A stretch of DNA of 64,000 bases, taken from Planktothrix agardhii NIES-204 (GTDB lineage: Bacteria > Cyanobacteriota > Cyanobacteriia > Cyanobacteriales > Microcoleaceae). Position numbers and translations under genes: made by a program. Of the stretch, positions 63,911 to 64,000 are shown piece by piece. The stretch lies in contig AP017991.1 in the NCBI GenBank assembly GCA_003609755.1, positions 4,389,001-4,453,000 of the forward strand, written 5' to 3'. The notes below the pieces were generated by a model. It was not told the DNA's origin, ran no database searches, and worked only from the letters and a program-made list of their open reading frames with translations. How positions within the stretch are numbered: the first letter of the stretch is position 1; the number at the start of each line of letters is the position of its first letter.

Positions 63911-64000
63911 TTAAGAACGATTGGCTAATTCTGACAATTGACTGGTTTCTGTGTCTAATCTCCATTGTCCAACACTATCTAAACTCCCTTCTAAAAATTT
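63911..64000 (-). CDS. 3' end of a gene running off the right edge
   Basis: The minus-strand frame reads KFLEGSLDSVGQWRLDTETS then QLSELANRS and TAA at 63911-63913; the rest is outside the window. Only 29 residues are visible, which is not enough to name it. Confidence 0.5.
   Translation of the reverse strand, partial: KFLEGSLDSVGQWRLDTETSQLSELANRS

Noticed and set aside
1-64000. tRNA, rRNA or other structured RNA genes
   Set aside because: I looked by eye for T-loop motifs and rRNA-like stretches on both strands and saw none; a dedicated RNA search was not possible.

Overview
The window is chromosomal DNA of a cyanobacterium, most likely a filamentous, Planktothrix- or Oscillatoria-like one (the genus is inference). 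Evidence: many HIP1 octamers (GCGATCGC), an AT-rich base composition, and typical cyanobacterial genes: DUF3727, DUF3110, DUF3386 and DUF3611 families, two high-light-inducible proteins, the myxoxanthophyll pair cruF/cruG, ftsQ-ftsZ and a ComFB protein. The intergenic DNA is full of short dispersed arrays (CCCATTA, GGGAATAG, GATAACT, CTTTGTGTCTTTGTGCC) and GC-rich palindromes.

Layout. 1-4.1 kb, minus strand: GNAT protein, ruvX, DUF3727 and the start of mltG, behind an F420-ligase-like protein. 4.3-6.6 kb: cruF and cruG. 6.6-7.5 kb: two broken small genes, one of them a Panacea-domain gene split by a 102-bp MITE with a TA target duplication. 7.6-14.3 kb: rimM, two related membrane proteins (one with TPRs), a DUF4351 tail, an RTX protein, a methyltransferase, DUF3110 and murQ. 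14.3-25.7 kb is a defence-type island: a tnpB remnant, a coiled-coil/GUN4 protein divergent from a small hydrophobic protein, and a DNA phosphorothioation (Dnd) locus with two DGQHR (DndB-type) genes, an HNH nuclease, dndC, dndD and dndE. 25.8-28.6 kb: comFB, ftsZ, ftsQ. 28.8-35.7 kb: an AAA ATPase followed by a 1809-residue STAND-WD40 protein. 36-37.8 kb: high-light-inducible genes. 37.8-42.2 kb: a decayed accessory stretch with gene remnants, a DUF6602 gene inside a partial duplication, and three toxin-antitoxin modules, one broken. 42.5-53 kb: a two-component pair, nfu, DUF3386, a cysteine desulfurase and metH. 53-54.3 kb: VapBC and a DUF6887/DUF6888 remnant. 54.3-57.3 kb: potD-potB-potC. 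57.5-63.8 kb: B12-radical SAM, alpha-oxoamine synthase, ACP, fatty acyl-AMP ligase and an Asp/Asn-hydroxylase-like gene, probably a lipid or lipid-derived metabolite cluster.

How the parts may work together. The Dnd locus has two outward-facing transcription units. A ~105-bp sequence present twice in inverted orientation lies 5' of dndB and 5' of dndE. Both copies contain TTGACA-17 bp-GACAAT, so these two separated genes are probably controlled by the same promoter/operator. No dndA and no dndFGH are in the window. An IscS/NifS-type cysteine desulfurase 22 kb away could supply sulfur, and the HNH protein is the only restriction-type partner seen. In the lipid cluster the FAAL would load a fatty acid onto the ACP and the PLP enzyme would condense it with an amino acid to give a sphingoid-like amino ketone.

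The strongest candidates for something undescribed are the duplicated dnd promoter element, the GUN4/coiled-coil plus small hydrophobic protein pair, the AAA-STAND pair, and the FAAL-ACP-oxoamine synthase cluster. Homology calls rest on recognised motifs; no database search was possible.
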